This document shows, in pieces, positions 38,082 to 47,899 of a stretch of DNA of 64,000 nt (positions within the stretch are counted from its first letter, which is position 1; the number at the start of each line of letters is the position of its first letter). Made by a program: the position numbers and the translations under genes. The notes beneath the pieces were generated by a model. It did no database searches. It saw only the letters and a program-made list of their open reading frames with translations, and was not told the origin of the DNA. The stretch is taken from assembly GCF_005771435.1 (NCBI RefSeq), contig NZ_VANI01000015.1:124001-188000 (forward strand), given 5' to 3'. Source of the stretch: Microbulbifer harenosus. GTDB taxonomy: Bacteria; Pseudomonadota; Gammaproteobacteria; Pseudomonadales; Cellvibrionaceae.

Positions 38082-38106
38082 AAGGCCCGGTCGCTGACCG
38101 GGCCTT
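38082..38106 (-). terminator. Rho-independent terminator after the SH3 gene
   Basis: Eleven-bp stem AAGGCCCGGTC (38082-38092) / GACCGGGCCTT (38096-38106). On the minus strand it is followed by a T-run, so it ends the SH3-domain transcript before the cyclophilin gene. Confidence 0.88.
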
Positions 38107-38162
38107 GTGAGCCGGTTTCTGGATTCTAACCGCAGCTCATGACGACGGAAACAAGGATGAAA

Positions 38163-38846
38163 TCAGTTGGCCCACTCCGAGTGCCGTTTACGCGGACGGA
38201 AATGTGGGGCGATCATCGCGAGGAAGGCGCCGAGAAACACCGAAAGGGCGCCGTACATATACCACTTGCGGGTCTCACTGCTGGCGAGACGCTGGATTTC
38301 CGCTTTGTCCATGGTTTGTTGCTGCTTCAGCAGCTCGTGCTGGTTGAGCAGTTTCTGGTGGCGCTGGTTGAGCGCCACTGCATCAGACGACAGGGACTTC
38401 AGCTCTTTCAGTTCGCGTTCCAGGGCGTCGGCACGCTCCAATGCGGCGTGCAGCTCGGAACTCAGCTTGCTGTTGGATGCTTCCAGGCGGCGCACTTCAC
38501 CGCCGAGATCACCCTGCATGCTCTCGACATGGCTCAGGCGCGCTTCCGCCTGGGCCAGCTTGATTTTTGCTACCGGCTCGTCTTCCAGGTACTGGCGGCG
38601 AACCCACCCCTCTTCACCGCCGGGCGTGCGCACCTTGGCCCAGCCGGTATCGGGGGCGTCCTCCAGCAGGGTCAGTTTGGTACCGCTCGGCAGGCCGCGG
38701 TGCAGGATGCGGAACTCGTTGCCCTGACCGGAGCGCATGGGCACGTGCAGCTCGTCGGTGATGTAGCGGTCGGAGCTGATGGCCTGGGTGTGGCTGGCGC
38801 CGAGTGCGATCAGGGTGGCGGCGAAGATGTTGCGGAGTCTGTTCAT
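38163..38846 (-). CDS. Membrane-anchored SH3-domain protein (YgiM/TIGR04211 type)
   Basis: 227 residues. Signal peptide, bacterial SH3 domain (about 28-90, ITDELHVPMRSGQGNEFRI then EEGWVRRQYLEDEP), a long coiled coil (about 95-190) and a single C-terminal transmembrane helix (YMYGALSVFLGAFLAMIAPHF) with a basic cytoplasmic tail. This layout is that of the TIGR04211 family, to which E. coli YgiM belongs. Role unknown; probably envelope-associated. Confidence 0.85.
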   Translation of the reverse strand: MNRLRNIFAATLIALGASHTQAISSDRYITDELHVPMRSGQGNEFRILHRGLPSGTKLTLLEDAPDTGWAKVRTPGGEEGWVRRQYLEDEPVAKIKLAQAEARLSHVESMQGDLGGEVRRLEASNSKLSSELHAALERADALERELKELKSLSSDAVALNQRHQKLLNQHELLKQQQTMDKAEIQRLASSETRKWYMYGALSVFLGAFLAMIAPHFRPRKRHSEWAN

Positions 38847-38926
38847 GGTCTGGGATAAGTCGGGTCAGATAATTGTTATCGTGGCGGTAATTTTTCGGCA
38901 ATTCATCGGTACCAAATGCCGGGGAT

Positions 38927-39226
38927 TCAGGGCAATACCAGTTTGTAGGGTTTGACGGTTACCGACGCGTAGACGCCGGCGGCTACATAGGGGTCGGCGT
39001 CTGCCCAGGCTCTGGCATCTTCCAGTGAAGGAAAATCGGCCACCACCAGGCTGCCGGTAAAGCCCGCTTCGCCGGGGTCTTCACTGTCTATAGCCGGGTG
39101 TGGTCCGGCGATCAGCAGGCGGCCCTGTTCCTTTAGGTCATTGAGGCGCGCGATATGTTGCGGGCGCGCGGACTGGCGCAGGGGCAGGCTGTCGTCAACA
39201 TCCTGGCTGATAATGGCATACCACAT
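38927..39226 (-). CDS. YciI-family protein
   Basis: 99 residues, start [14 protein letters not shown]. The YCII/muconolactone-like fold is recognised by [31 protein letters not shown] and [11 protein letters not shown]. coli YciI has no confirmed reaction. It sits among genes (VC0807 family, PHP, YciO) often clustered with yciI in gammaproteobacteria. Confidence 0.88.
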   Translation of the reverse strand: MWYAIISQDVDDSLPLRQSARPQHIARLNDLKEQGRLLIAGPHPAIDSEDPGEAGFTGSLVVADFPSLEDARAWADADPYVAAGVYASVTVKPYKLVLP

Positions 39227-39296
39227 AGGCGGATTCTGTTTCCTGTGTTCGGTTTTTGCGGATTCAAAGTTTTCTGATGCAACGGTCGGGGTGTGA

Positions 39297-40064
39297 TTAC
39301 TGTTGTACCAGTATCTCTTCCAGTGTCAGCCCGGTCAGTTTGCCGATTCGGCGAAACAGGAATACCAATACCAGCATCAGGATTGCCGTGGCGGGCAGGG
39401 CGATTACCGGGAAACTGAGCGCGGTCATTTTTCCCAGTTCTTCGTTGAATGCCTCGGTGCCGGGGGGGCTTTTCAACAGCACTTCCGCAAGAATGTAATT
39501 CAGCGCAGACGACAGGAAAAAAGATCCAGCAATCATCCACGAGGCCTGTTGCAGAGTGCGGTCAAATGCGGACTCGGTGCCGCGGGCTGTCAGGCGGCGG
39601 GCCACCTTACCGGTATCGAGTATGCGATCGTTGTAGATCAGGGTGCGCACCAGTGGCCAGCGGGTGTAGAGACTTGCAATGGTGGCGATGCCCAGAAGAC
39701 CGGGAATGGCGGCTTCCTTGATGGCGATGTATCTGGCTTCGAACTCAAGCAGGCTCATGCCGCCGGTCAGCAGGATACTGATGATGCCGAGTGCGGAAAA
39801 GAAGTTCACCTTGCCGGAGCGCTGCAGGTCGCGCAGGCCATAAAGCAGCGGAAATGCCAGTGCCACCACGATGGCCCACTTGGTGCCAAGCCAGCTGTCT
39901 CCGGACAGCTTGGACAGGATGACGGTGGGAATAACGATATTGAGCAGCAGATTGGCCAGCAGGCTTTCTTTCTGCGGCTTTGTCTCGGCGATCTGTTTGT
40001 CGGAGCCCGCGGCCGTCGGAGCCTGCTCCGGTTGGCGGGTAGGGTTTTGATTGGTATCAGTCAT
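39297..40064 (-). CDS. VC0807-family integral membrane protein
   Basis: 255 residues with about six membrane helices ([53 protein letters not shown] and others) and a polar N-terminal tail. The pattern fits the VC0807 family, often called septation protein A-like, usually beside yciI. Function unproven. Confidence 0.7.
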   Translation of the reverse strand: MTDTNQNPTRQPEQAPTAAGSDKQIAETKPQKESLLANLLLNIVIPTVILSKLSGDSWLGTKWAIVVALAFPLLYGLRDLQRSGKVNFFSALGIISILLTGGMSLLEFEARYIAIKEAAIPGLLGIATIASLYTRWPLVRTLIYNDRILDTGKVARRLTARGTESAFDRTLQQASWMIAGSFFLSSALNYILAEVLLKSPPGTEAFNEELGKMTALSFPVIALPATAILMLVLVFLFRRIGKLTGLTLEEILVQQ

Positions 40065-40361
40065 CGTCTGTTCCGGTGATAATGCCCGCTGGCTGACGGT
40101 ACAGCTGTCAGTGGCGATGGTGATTCCCCCGCTTGCGGGGCGTTATCCCTGAAACCGGTGAGCCGGTCCGCTGGGCAACCGGCTTCCTGAAGTCGCAATT
40201 ACGAACCTAAGACAGCGGTAGTTAACGGCGGTTCCTTCAAAATAGCCACCCGGTGTCGGGTTGGCAAAACAGGCCGAAAAACAGAGGGATTGTTCCATTA
40301 ATCGGGCACTTTCCAGAACACAGTTTTTGACTTCGCGGGCAACCCACTATGAATCCTGAAT

Positions 40362-41267
40362 ATGGACCCTGACATGCCGCTATCACAACACCTGCTGACC
40401 GCTGAGGCTGTAGCTGGTCAGGTCGACCTGCACTGCCACAGTAGCGCGTCCGACGGTATTTTAAGCCCTGAAGCGCTGGTGTCGAGGGCGAAATTGGCCG
40501 GTGTGACGCTGTTGGCACTCACGGATCACGACACCGTAGCGGGCTTCGCCGCGGCTCAGGTCGCCGCCGGCCAGGAAAACATTGTCCTGCTGCCCGGCAT
40601 TGAACTGACGGCGCGCTGGGGGCGGCAGGTGGTGCATATCGTTGGTCTCAATATCGACCCGGCGTCCGCGGCCATGGGCGTGGCCATTGATACGCGCGAC
40701 CAGCTGCGCGACCAGCGCGCGCGGGAGATTGCCGCGAGGTTGGAGAAGCGGGGATTTGTCGGTGCCCTGGAGGGGGCCAGGCGGCTCGCAGGAGCGGGGG
40801 TCATCGGCCGTCCCCATTTCGCCCGCTGGTTGGTGGAAGCTGGGCATCTGCCGGATGAAGGCAAGGCATTCAAGCGATACCTGGGCAGCGGTAAAGCTGG
40901 CGATGTCGCTGTGGCGTGGCCGGACATGGCGGACACCATAGGCAGTATTCACGCCGCCGGTGGTGCCGCGGTACTGGCTCATCCCCTTAAATACGGACTT
41001 ACCCGCATGCGTCTGCAGTCACTGCTGGGTGAATTCCACGGTGCCGGTGGCGACGCGGTGGAGGTGGTGTGCGGGCAGCAGAACCCTGTGCAGACCCGGG
41101 AAATCCTCGCGCTGCTGGAGCGGGTCGGCGCTGTGCGGGAAAAGGGCAAGCCGCTGCTGGCCTCCCTCGGCAGCGACTTTCACCAACCGGATCAGCCGTG
41201 GCGCGAGCTGGGCAGTGTGCGCCTGCCGGAGGGCGTCGAGCCTGTTTGGGCTCTTTGGCGCACTTAA
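40362..41267 (+). CDS. PHP-domain 5'-3' exoribonuclease, RNase AM (YciV/TrpH)
   Basis: 301 residues. PHP metal-binding motifs: DLHCHSSASDG, LTDHDTVAGF, GIELTAR, IGRPHFARWL, AVLAHPLKYG and SLGSDFHQPD, giving the expected His/Asp/Glu ligands of a trinuclear metal centre. The E. coli homologue YciV (RNase AM) degrades short RNA and 5'-phosphorylated ends. An in-frame ATG at 40374 is an alternative start; neither has a strong ribosome binding site. Confidence 0.88.
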   Translation: MDPDMPLSQHLLTAEAVAGQVDLHCHSSASDGILSPEALVSRAKLAGVTLLALTDHDTVAGFAAAQVAAGQENIVLLPGIELTARWGRQVVHIVGLNIDPASAAMGVAIDTRDQLRDQRAREIAARLEKRGFVGALEGARRLAGAGVIGRPHFARWLVEAGHLPDEGKAFKRYLGSGKAGDVAVAWPDMADTIGSIHAAGGAAVLAHPLKYGLTRMRLQSLLGEFHGAGGDAVEVVCGQQNPVQTREILALLERVGAVREKGKPLLASLGSDFHQPDQPWRELGSVRLPEGVEPVWALWRT

Positions 41268-41425
41268 CTCTTTGGGGCACTTAATAAGCACCGCTCGCGA
41301 ATACATAGAGCCGCTGGGCCGACGACGGCCTGGCGGTAGCTCCGTGGGCGGCTGCTTGCCCGAGGTCTTTGTGGCAAACTGGCGCCACTTCAGATTAATG
41401 AAAATTACCGTCTCAGGGGGTATGA

Positions 41426-42049
41426 ATGGCGCAGTTCTTCCAGATTCATCCGGATAATCCACAAGCGCGTCTGATCAGTCAGGCAGCGGAGATCGTCTCG
41501 TCCGGCGGCGTGATCGTTTTTCCCACAGACTCTGCCTATGCCATTGGCTGTCGCTTGGGGGAAAAAGTGGCGGTGGAGCGCATCCGCGCCCTGCGCCAAC
41601 TGGACAAGGACCACAATTTCACCTTGATGTGCCGGGATCTGTCAGAACTGGCGAGTTACGCCAAGGTAGACAACCAGATGTTTCGCCTGCTGAAGAATCA
41701 CACCCCGGGGCCATACACCTTTATCATGCCCGCTACTTCCGAGGTCCCGCGGCGCCTGGCGCACGCGAAGCGCAAAACCATCGGCCTGCGGGTGCCGGAC
41801 AACGCCATTGTGCAGGCGCTGATCAGTACTCTCGGCGAGCCGTTGATGAGCTGCAGCCTGATCATGCCTGGCGACGATCAACCCCTCACCGACCCGTACG
41901 ACATCCGCGACACCCTTGAGCACCAGGTGGAGCTGGTGATCGACGGCGGTTTCTGCGGTCTCGAGGCTACCACAGTGGTCGACCTGACCGGCGACGAGCC
42001 GGTGCTGGTGCGCCAGGGCTGTGGTGCGATTGATGAAATTCTCGGCTGA
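41426..42049 (+). CDS. YciO-type Sua5/YrdC-family protein
   Basis: 207 residues of the YrdC fold: SSGGVIVFPTDSAYAIGC, LRQLDKDHNFTLMCRDLSEL, HTPGPYTFIMPAT and the late DLTGDEPVLVRQGCGAI. It lacks the extra C-terminal domain of Sua5 and matches YciO rather than TsaC in pattern. YciO binds RNA/nucleotides; a role in t6A tRNA modification is weak or absent in this branch. Followed by scpA after 45 bp. Confidence 0.85.
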   Translation: MAQFFQIHPDNPQARLISQAAEIVSSGGVIVFPTDSAYAIGCRLGEKVAVERIRALRQLDKDHNFTLMCRDLSELASYAKVDNQMFRLLKNHTPGPYTFIMPATSEVPRRLAHAKRKTIGLRVPDNAIVQALISTLGEPLMSCSLIMPGDDQPLTDPYDIRDTLEHQVELVIDGGFCGLEATTVVDLTGDEPVLVRQGCGAIDEILG

Positions 42050-42094
42050 CGCTGATGTATAATCGCCCGTTTGGTTTTGGCTTAGGACGGCAGT

Positions 42095-43336
42095 GTGTCC
42101 AGTGACGACGTAGAAGAAGCGACCGGTGTCGCATCCGGCGAGGCTGAGGTGGCGGAATCCACGGCGGCCGGGACCGACCTGGACCCCGCGCCCGTGGCGG
42201 AAGTGACCTATTCGGTAGAGGTGCTCGAGGACGAGCCCGCAGCCGGAGACGCCGATGCGCAGGCCGTGGATGCCGAGCCCGCTGCTGGCCCCCGTCAGGG
42301 GGAGATGCCCTTCGCGATGGTTGCCGGCAAGGCGTTCACCGACTTGCCCAGCGACCTGTATATCCCGCCGGACGCCCTCGAAGTCATTCTCGAAGCCTTC
42401 GAGGGGCCGCTGGACCTGCTGCTGTACCTGATCCGCCGCCAGAACCTCGACATCCTCGAGATCAACGTTGCGGATATCACCCGCCAGTACATGTCCTACG
42501 TGGAAATGATGACCGCGATGCGCTTTGAACTCGCGGCGGAGTATCTGGTGATGGCCGCGATGCTGGCGGAGATCAAGTCGCGTATGCTGCTGCCGCGCCC
42601 GCCGGAAGCGGAGGAAGAGGAGGGCGAGGACCCCCGCGCCGCACTGATCCGCCGCCTGCAGGAATACGAGCGCTTCAAAACCGCGGCGGAGGATATGGAC
42701 GAGCTGCCGCGCATGGGTCGCGACATCCACCAGGCCAGCGCTGCGGGGCCCGACCGCAAACTCACCCGCCCGGAGCCGGAAGTGGACCTGAAGGAGGTTC
42801 TGCTGGCTCTGTCTGAGGTGCTGCGTCGCGCCGACATGTTCGAAAGCCACCAGGTGGAGCGGGAAAAGCTCTCCACCCGCGAGCGTATGACCCAGGTGCT
42901 GGACAAGATCCGCCACCGCCAGTTCGTGCCTTTCGTCGCCCTGTTTCGCGCCGAAGAAGGTCGCCTGGGGGTCGTGGTCACCTTCCTCGCGGTGATGGAG
43001 CTGGTCAAGGAATCTCTGGTGGAGCTGGTGCAGAACGAGGCTTTTGGCGCGATTCACGTACGCTCCCGCGGCGAGGTGCAGCGGTCTCCTGACGAAGGCG
43101 ATTTTGACCGTGACTTTGACGACGACGATGCTGGCGATCTCCTCGCGGCGGATGACGAATTCTCCGGCGACGACCATGGTGTGTCGCCGGCATTGAGCGA
43201 TCCCCAGGACGATGCCCCCGAGGTGGCGCAAGTGGGCAACCTGGACCATGACGGCGAAACCGTTGATCAGGAAAAAGCCGGACAAGAAACAGAACAAGAG
43301 ACAGGCGCGGCGACAACGCCGTCACTGTTCAGCTGA
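42095..43336 (+). CDS. scpA: Segregation and condensation protein A with acidic extensions
   Basis: Kleisin subunit that bridges the SMC dimer with ScpB for chromosome segregation. Core (about residues 75-320) begins with LEVILEAFEGPLDLLLYLIRRQNLDI and ends with the winged helix around TFLAVMELVKESLVEL. Unusually, a 75-residue Glu/Asp/Ala-rich extension precedes it and a ~75-residue acidic tail (DFDRDFDDDDAGD and onward) follows. The total of 413 residues compares with about 250-290 in most ScpA. GTG start with AGGAC upstream; a later start would remove the acidic extension. Confidence 0.93.
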   Translation: MSSDDVEEATGVASGEAEVAESTAAGTDLDPAPVAEVTYSVEVLEDEPAAGDADAQAVDAEPAAGPRQGEMPFAMVAGKAFTDLPSDLYIPPDALEVILEAFEGPLDLLLYLIRRQNLDILEINVADITRQYMSYVEMMTAMRFELAAEYLVMAAMLAEIKSRMLLPRPPEAEEEEGEDPRAALIRRLQEYERFKTAAEDMDELPRMGRDIHQASAAGPDRKLTRPEPEVDLKEVLLALSEVLRRADMFESHQVEREKLSTRERMTQVLDKIRHRQFVPFVALFRAEEGRLGVVVTFLAVMELVKESLVELVQNEAFGAIHVRSRGEVQRSPDEGDFDRDFDDDDAGDLLAADDEFSGDDHGVSPALSDPQDDAPEVAQVGNLDHDGETVDQEKAGQETEQETGAATTPSLFS

Positions 43337-43356
43337 AAGCGAGTGAACACCAGACC

Positions 43357-44316
43357 ATGAGCATTACCCCGGAATTACTCAGCCGGATCCTGGAAGGCGC
43401 GCTGTTGGCGGCGGCCCAGCCCATGTCGGAAGACCGCCTGCTCGCTCTGTTCGAGGAGGGTGAGCAACCCGAGCGCGGACAGCTGCGCGAAGCGCTTGAG
43501 CAGATCGCCCAGCGCTGCGAAGGCCGCGGTTTTGAGCTGCGCCAAGTGGCCAGCGGTTGGCGCTTCCAGGTGCCGGAAGATCTGGCTCCCTGGGTTAACA
43601 AGTTGTGGGAGGAAAAGCCGCAGCGGTATTCCCGCGCCACTCTGGAAACCCTGGCCATCATTGCCTATCGCCAGCCGATCACTCGCGGCGATATTGAGGA
43701 AATCCGCGGCGTCGCGGTCAGCTCCCAGATTGTGCGCAGCCTTGCGGATCGCGGCTGGATCAAGGTAGTGGGGCAGCGGGACGTGCCTGGCAAGCCGTCG
43801 CTTTACGCCACCACCCGCGAGTTCCTCGACTACTTCAACCTGAAGAGCCTGGACGATCTGCCAACCCTGGCGGAGATCCGTGATATCGACAGTCTGAATG
43901 CGGTGCTGGATCTGGGTGTTGACGCAACCGGTACTGATGACGACGAGCCGGCAGCGGACGCCGCTGGCGAAGACGCCCAGGCAGGCGCCGATACTCGCTC
44001 TTCTGAATCCGAAGACGAGCAGCTGGAAGAAGGCCTGCAAGAAGCTGGATCCGATCAACAGACATTGGAGACGGCGCCGGAAGAAACAGAACTGGCCGAT
44101 GAAACAGGTGCAGCGGTGGAACTAGCGTCGGAAAGCTACGCTGAAGAAGCGCTGACTCCGGAAACTGAGGCAGGTAATGACGACGCCGAGCCGCAGAGCA
44201 ATGCGGATGAGGCTGACCACGAGACCGGTGCTGACGAACCGGTAACTCCCGACCATCCAACCGCTGAAGCGCTGGATGAAGATGACAACAAATCCCCGGA
44301 AAATCTCAATTCATGA
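43357..44316 (+). CDS. scpB: Segregation and condensation protein B
   Basis: ScpB dimerises and binds ScpA in the SMC-ScpAB complex. Two winged-helix domains: [22 protein letters not shown] and the second around [43 protein letters not shown]. The C-terminal ~125 residues are extremely acidic and low-complexity ([13 protein letters not shown] and onward), paralleling the acidic extensions of the preceding ScpA. The stop overlaps rluB by 4 nt. Confidence 0.95.
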   Translation: MSITPELLSRILEGALLAAAQPMSEDRLLALFEEGEQPERGQLREALEQIAQRCEGRGFELRQVASGWRFQVPEDLAPWVNKLWEEKPQRYSRATLETLAIIAYRQPITRGDIEEIRGVAVSSQIVRSLADRGWIKVVGQRDVPGKPSLYATTREFLDYFNLKSLDDLPTLAEIRDIDSLNAVLDLGVDATGTDDDEPAADAAGEDAQAGADTRSSESEDEQLEEGLQEAGSDQQTLETAPEETELADETGAAVELASESYAEEALTPETEAGNDDAEPQSNADEADHETGADEPVTPDHPTAEALDEDDNKSPENLNS

Positions 44317-45341
44317 GTGAAGACGCAGCGCCAGCGGGCGAAAAACTGCAAAAAGTACTGGCCCGAGCGGGCCTCGGTTCGCGCCGAGAAATGGAGCGGG
44401 CCATCGAAGCGGGCCGTGTCACCGTTAATGGTGAAGTGGCGGGGCTGGGCGAGCGGGTAACTGACGACGACCGCGTCGAATTCGACGGCAAGCGTGTCGC
44501 AGGCGGCGATGAAAACCGCTTGCGGGTCATTCTTTACAACAAGCCCATCGGCGAAATCTGTTCCCGCCACGACCCGGAAGGTCGCCCAACGGTGTATGAC
44601 CGCCTGCCGCGCCTGGGTAGTGGTCGCTGGATTTCCGTCGGCCGTCTGGATTTTAATACCAGCGGCCTGCTGCTGTTTACCAACAGCGGCGAGCTGGCCA
44701 ACAAACTGATGCACCCCTCTTCGGTGATCGACCGCGAATACCTGGTGCGTATTCAGGGCCAGGTGGACGATGAGATGAAGAAACGCCTGGTAAAAGGCGT
44801 GCAGCTGGAGGACGGCGAGGCGCGTTTCACCGATATCGTCGAGAGCGGTGGCGAGGGCAGTAACCGCTGGTTCTACTGTGTGGTGATGGAAGGCCGCAAT
44901 CGCGAAGTGCGCCGCCTTTGGGAGTCCCAGGGCGTGCGTGTGAGCCGCCTGAAACGCGTGCGCTATGGCAGCGTGTTCATCCCCTCCCACGTGCGCGTGG
45001 GGCAGTGGATCGAGATGGAACCGAAGGAAATCGACGATCTGTGCATCACCGCCGGATTGCCGAAACTGGGCCAGCGCCCGTTGACCCAGGCAGAGAAAGA
45101 AAACCTTCAGCGCCAGCGGCGCAAGCTGCGCAAAGCGCCGACGTCCGCACCGGTTCGTGCGCCGCTGAAGCCGACTGCGGGCAGCTCCGTGCCTGGCAAA
45201 ACCGCGACACCCGCAAAGGGCGCGGCGGTGAAAAAATCTCCAGGGAGAAGCGGGCCGAACAAGGGGGGTGCCTCCGGCAAGAGCGGCGGTGTTAGAAACA
45301 CGAACGGGCGCTCACGTCCTGGTCCCGGATCGCGCAAGTAA
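44313..45341 (+). CDS. rluB: 23S rRNA pseudouridine(2605) synthase
   Basis: Converts U2605 of 23S rRNA to pseudouridine. 342 residues: an S4 RNA-binding domain (about 10-65, [20 protein letters not shown]) and a catalytic domain with the active-site motif [11 protein letters not shown] (Asp113). The C-terminal ~70 residues are basic, Lys/Arg/Gly/Ala-rich ([19 protein letters not shown]) and probably help RNA binding. Translationally coupled to scpB by ATGA overlap. A large inverted-repeat element follows the stop. Confidence 0.95.
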   Translation: MSEDAAPAGEKLQKVLARAGLGSRREMERAIEAGRVTVNGEVAGLGERVTDDDRVEFDGKRVAGGDENRLRVILYNKPIGEICSRHDPEGRPTVYDRLPRLGSGRWISVGRLDFNTSGLLLFTNSGELANKLMHPSSVIDREYLVRIQGQVDDEMKKRLVKGVQLEDGEARFTDIVESGGEGSNRWFYCVVMEGRNREVRRLWESQGVRVSRLKRVRYGSVFIPSHVRVGQWIEMEPKEIDDLCITAGLPKLGQRPLTQAEKENLQRQRRKLRKAPTSAPVRAPLKPTAGSSVPGKTATPAKGAAVKKSPGRSGPNKGGASGKSGGVRNTNGRSRPGPGSRK

Positions 45342-45367
45342 GCGCCGAACAATTTTGTCCGCACAAA

Positions 45368-45585
45368 AAGAAAAGGCAGCTTAGGCTTGATGCTGTTCAC
45401 TTAGCAAAATATCGGGCGAAGGTGGCGATGCCGGGTGCGCTCTTGTGAGACCTTCTGCGAGAGGGACCTCGCAGAAGAGCCCCCATGGATGGGTCTACGG
45501 CGTGTCTCACAAGAGCGCACCCGGTAGCGGCACCGCCACAGAGCTGCTTAAGTGAACACCATTACAGCTTTGGCTGCCTTTTCTT
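45368..45585. repeat. Large nested palindromic element A (218 bp)
   Basis: Between convergent rluB and the SRPBCC gene. Nested inverted repeats: outer arms AAGAAAAGGCAGC (45368-45380) with its complement (45573-45585); middle arms 21 bp, perfect, 45431-45451 and 45504-45524, ending GAGAC/GTCTC; and an inner perfect 10-bp hairpin CTTCTGCGAG / CTCGCAGAAG (45452-45461, 45468-45477, loop AGGGAC). After the inner hairpin comes AGCCCCCATGGATGGGT. Element B shares this core but has unrelated arms. Confidence 0.85.
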
Positions 45586-45645
45586 ATCCGGTCCCGGTGT
45601 GTCAGCTCAGGGCTGTATTTTCCCGCTCAGGGCTGTTTGTCTCGC

Positions 45646-46338
45646 TCAGGGCTGTTCCCGCTCAAACTCTTCCAGCGCGTCTCCGTCGGTATCCGGCTCC
45701 CCGGTCTCATCTTCGTCGATGATCTCGTTTTCCATACCGGGATCAATCGCCTCCGGTTCGACAGTGCCGGGGCCGGCGGGAACTGCGTCGTCAGCACCGC
45801 TGGGGGAGCCCGGGGAGCCCGCCGATTCCACCACCGTTTTCAGTTTTTGCAGCCCCTCTTCGTAGGACTTGCCCACCATTTTTGACACCATCAGCCCCAT
45901 CCAGCGGGCGATGGGGCTGCCACCCATTTCCGCCGAGAAGGACCAGGTTACGTTGGTGCCGCTGCCCTGGGACTGCAACTGGAACTCGGATTTCGCCTTG
46001 CCCTGGGTGCCGAAATCCAGGTCCATGGCAACGTGGGAGTAGGGTTCACTGGCGGTGATAGTCTGCGAGCCAGTGCCCACACTGGGATTGTCGCTCTGCC
46101 ACTTCATCACCGCACCAGTGCCCTCCGGAAAGCCCTCGTAGCTGTATTCGGTATCGGGATCAATCTGGTACCAGGGCGACCACTGGTTGAAATTGCGGAA
46201 GTTGTTCAGGTAGGGAAAAACCACTTCCGGCGGCTCGGTGATGTACACGCTGCGCTCGGTGGTGGCGACCCGCGGAAAGAGAAAGCCCGCAAGCACCAGC
46301 AGGGCGAGAAAAACCAGAATGTACAGTATCCAGCGCAT
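45646..46338 (-). CDS. Membrane-anchored SRPBCC (polyketide cyclase/START-like) protein
   Basis: 230 residues. N-terminal membrane anchor (WILYILVFLALLVLAGFLFP) followed by an SRPBCC domain typical of polyketide_cyc2 proteins: ERSVYITEPPEVVFPYLNNFRNFNQWSPWYQIDP and TNVTWSFSAEMGG. These bind hydrophobic ligands. The C-terminal ~60 residues are acidic and low-complexity. ATG 46338 is used because GGGGAA lies 8 nt upstream and the anchor starts immediately. Confidence 0.85.
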   Translation of the reverse strand: MRWILYILVFLALLVLAGFLFPRVATTERSVYITEPPEVVFPYLNNFRNFNQWSPWYQIDPDTEYSYEGFPEGTGAVMKWQSDNPSVGTGSQTITASEPYSHVAMDLDFGTQGKAKSEFQLQSQGSGTNVTWSFSAEMGGSPIARWMGLMVSKMVGKSYEEGLQKLKTVVESAGSPGSPSGADDAVPAGPGTVEPEAIDPGMENEIIDEDETGEPDTDGDALEEFEREQP

Positions 46339-46518
46339 AGTGGATGTTCCCCAGAGGTTGACCCCATGGTTGTCGGTCTGCTTGCCAGCGAACTGAGGCA
46401 TGCAGCCTGGCCGGACCCGCGCAGGCGGATCTGGCCCCGGGTGTTACTTCTCACTCGAGTTTACCGTTGGGAAATTGGCTTCGCCAGTACGGTGATTTAT
46501 GGAACAAGCGCCCCTGGG

Positions 46519-47889
46519 TTAGAAACTGGTTTCCAGCAGTGGCAATGTGACACACACCGCGAGGCCGGCATTTGGTGCATTGAATGCTTGAATGCTGCCG
46601 TTGTGCTGTGCCACCGTGCGCTGGGCGATGGCCAGGCCGAGACCAAAACCCCCGCTTTCGCGGCTGCGCGCTTCATCAGTACGGTAAAAGGGGCGGAAAA
46701 TTGCTTCCAGCTCGGCCTCGGGAACACCGTCTCCGCTGTCGGTGACCTGAATCTGGCAGCGTTCCCCCTGGTGGCGTATAACGACATCGATATGGCCACC
46801 CACCGGGCTGTATTTGATCGCGTTGCGCAGGATGTTCTCCAGTGCCGCGGTGAGCGAGCTGCCGCGGGTCGCCACAAGCAGTTCACGATCATCGGTGCGC
46901 ACTGCGAAGTGCGCCTGTTTGGCGGCGGCTTCTTCCTTTAGGTCATCGGTGAGCGCGGTGAGCAGGCTATTGATCTCTACCACATCGTCAAGGGCGCGCT
47001 CGTCGCCACCGCTGACCGGCAGCGACAGAATATCGCCGATGATATCTTCCAGGTAATCCGCTGCTTTGCCGATCTTATCCAGCTCCGGGTCAAGCGCCTG
47101 CACATTTTTCTGCCGGGCGATGCCCAGGGCCACTTGCAATCGCGCAAGGGGTGAGCGCAACTCGTGAGATACGTCTTTGATCAGGCGTCGCTGTTCCGCC
47201 ATGGATTCCTGCAATTGCGCGGTCATGGAGTCGAAGTCGGCGGCCAGTTCCCCCAGCTCCCGGCTGTGGCCCCGCAGTATCGGGCTTACCCGGTAGCTGA
47301 GATCCCCGGCCGCCACCCGACGGGTGGCAGTACGCAGATTGTCGAGCGGTTTGCTCAGGTATCGCGCGAGCAGATAGCAGGCGAGGCCCGAGGCCAGCGT
47401 CGCCAGCACCAGAATCGGCCAGAAGTTGCGCAGGATGAACCGCAGCAGCAGTTCCTCCTTACTCTTGCCGGCGATAAATACAACACGCAGGCTTTCGCCG
47501 TCCCGCTGGGGTACGAAAAAACCAATGCTGGGCTTTTTGTCTACCAGCGCGTGGGACTCCCGATTGCGAAAGCTGAGTGATTCGAGCATCGGAGTCATGG
47601 ACGGGGGAACCGGGCGGTTGAGGATTTCCTCTCCGCGGCGGTCGACGGCAAAAATCCGCCTCTGGGTTTTGGCGGGCTGGTCCTCGAGCCAGTGGCGGAA
47701 ATGGTCGGGGTCGTGACGGCGGGCCATGCGCAGATTGTGGGTGACTTCCCGAAACAGCTCCGGGCCCTCCCAGCGGTCCTTCTGCCGTGGATCGCCAAAC
47801 TCCCGGAAGTGGGTGATATATACCGCCACGAGCACCATGATCACTGCAGTGAGCCAGGCGCCGATGAACACTCTGCCGAACAGACTCAT
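46519..47889 (-). CDS. CpxA-like sensor histidine kinase
   Basis: 456 residues: TM1 (about 8-26), a periplasmic domain (about 27-155), TM2 (about 157-178), HAMP, dimerisation domain with phosphoacceptor DVSHELRSPLARLQ, and HATPase with N-box ENILRNAIKYSP, G1 DSGDGVPE and GGFGLGLAIA. The pattern fits CpxA-type envelope-stress kinases. It lies 10 bp downstream of the response regulator and divergent from a Spy/CpxP-like protein, the classic Cpx layout. Confidence 0.9.
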   Translation of the reverse strand: MSLFGRVFIGAWLTAVIMVLVAVYITHFREFGDPRQKDRWEGPELFREVTHNLRMARRHDPDHFRHWLEDQPAKTQRRIFAVDRRGEEILNRPVPPSMTPMLESLSFRNRESHALVDKKPSIGFFVPQRDGESLRVVFIAGKSKEELLLRFILRNFWPILVLATLASGLACYLLARYLSKPLDNLRTATRRVAAGDLSYRVSPILRGHSRELGELAADFDSMTAQLQESMAEQRRLIKDVSHELRSPLARLQVALGIARQKNVQALDPELDKIGKAADYLEDIIGDILSLPVSGGDERALDDVVEINSLLTALTDDLKEEAAAKQAHFAVRTDDRELLVATRGSSLTAALENILRNAIKYSPVGGHIDVVIRHQGERCQIQVTDSGDGVPEAELEAIFRPFYRTDEARSRESGGFGLGLAIAQRTVAQHNGSIQAFNAPNAGLAVCVTLPLLETSF

Positions 47890-47899
47890 GGGTTTTCTC

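Noticed and set aside
40080-40200. Member of the palindromic element family
   Set aside because: It has several short hairpins (for example CCCCGCTTGCGGGG) but lacks the conserved core and the long arms.
41642-43297. 551-codon minus-strand frame opposite scpA
   Set aside because: Shadow of scpA and YciO coding; no recognisable domain or ribosome binding site.
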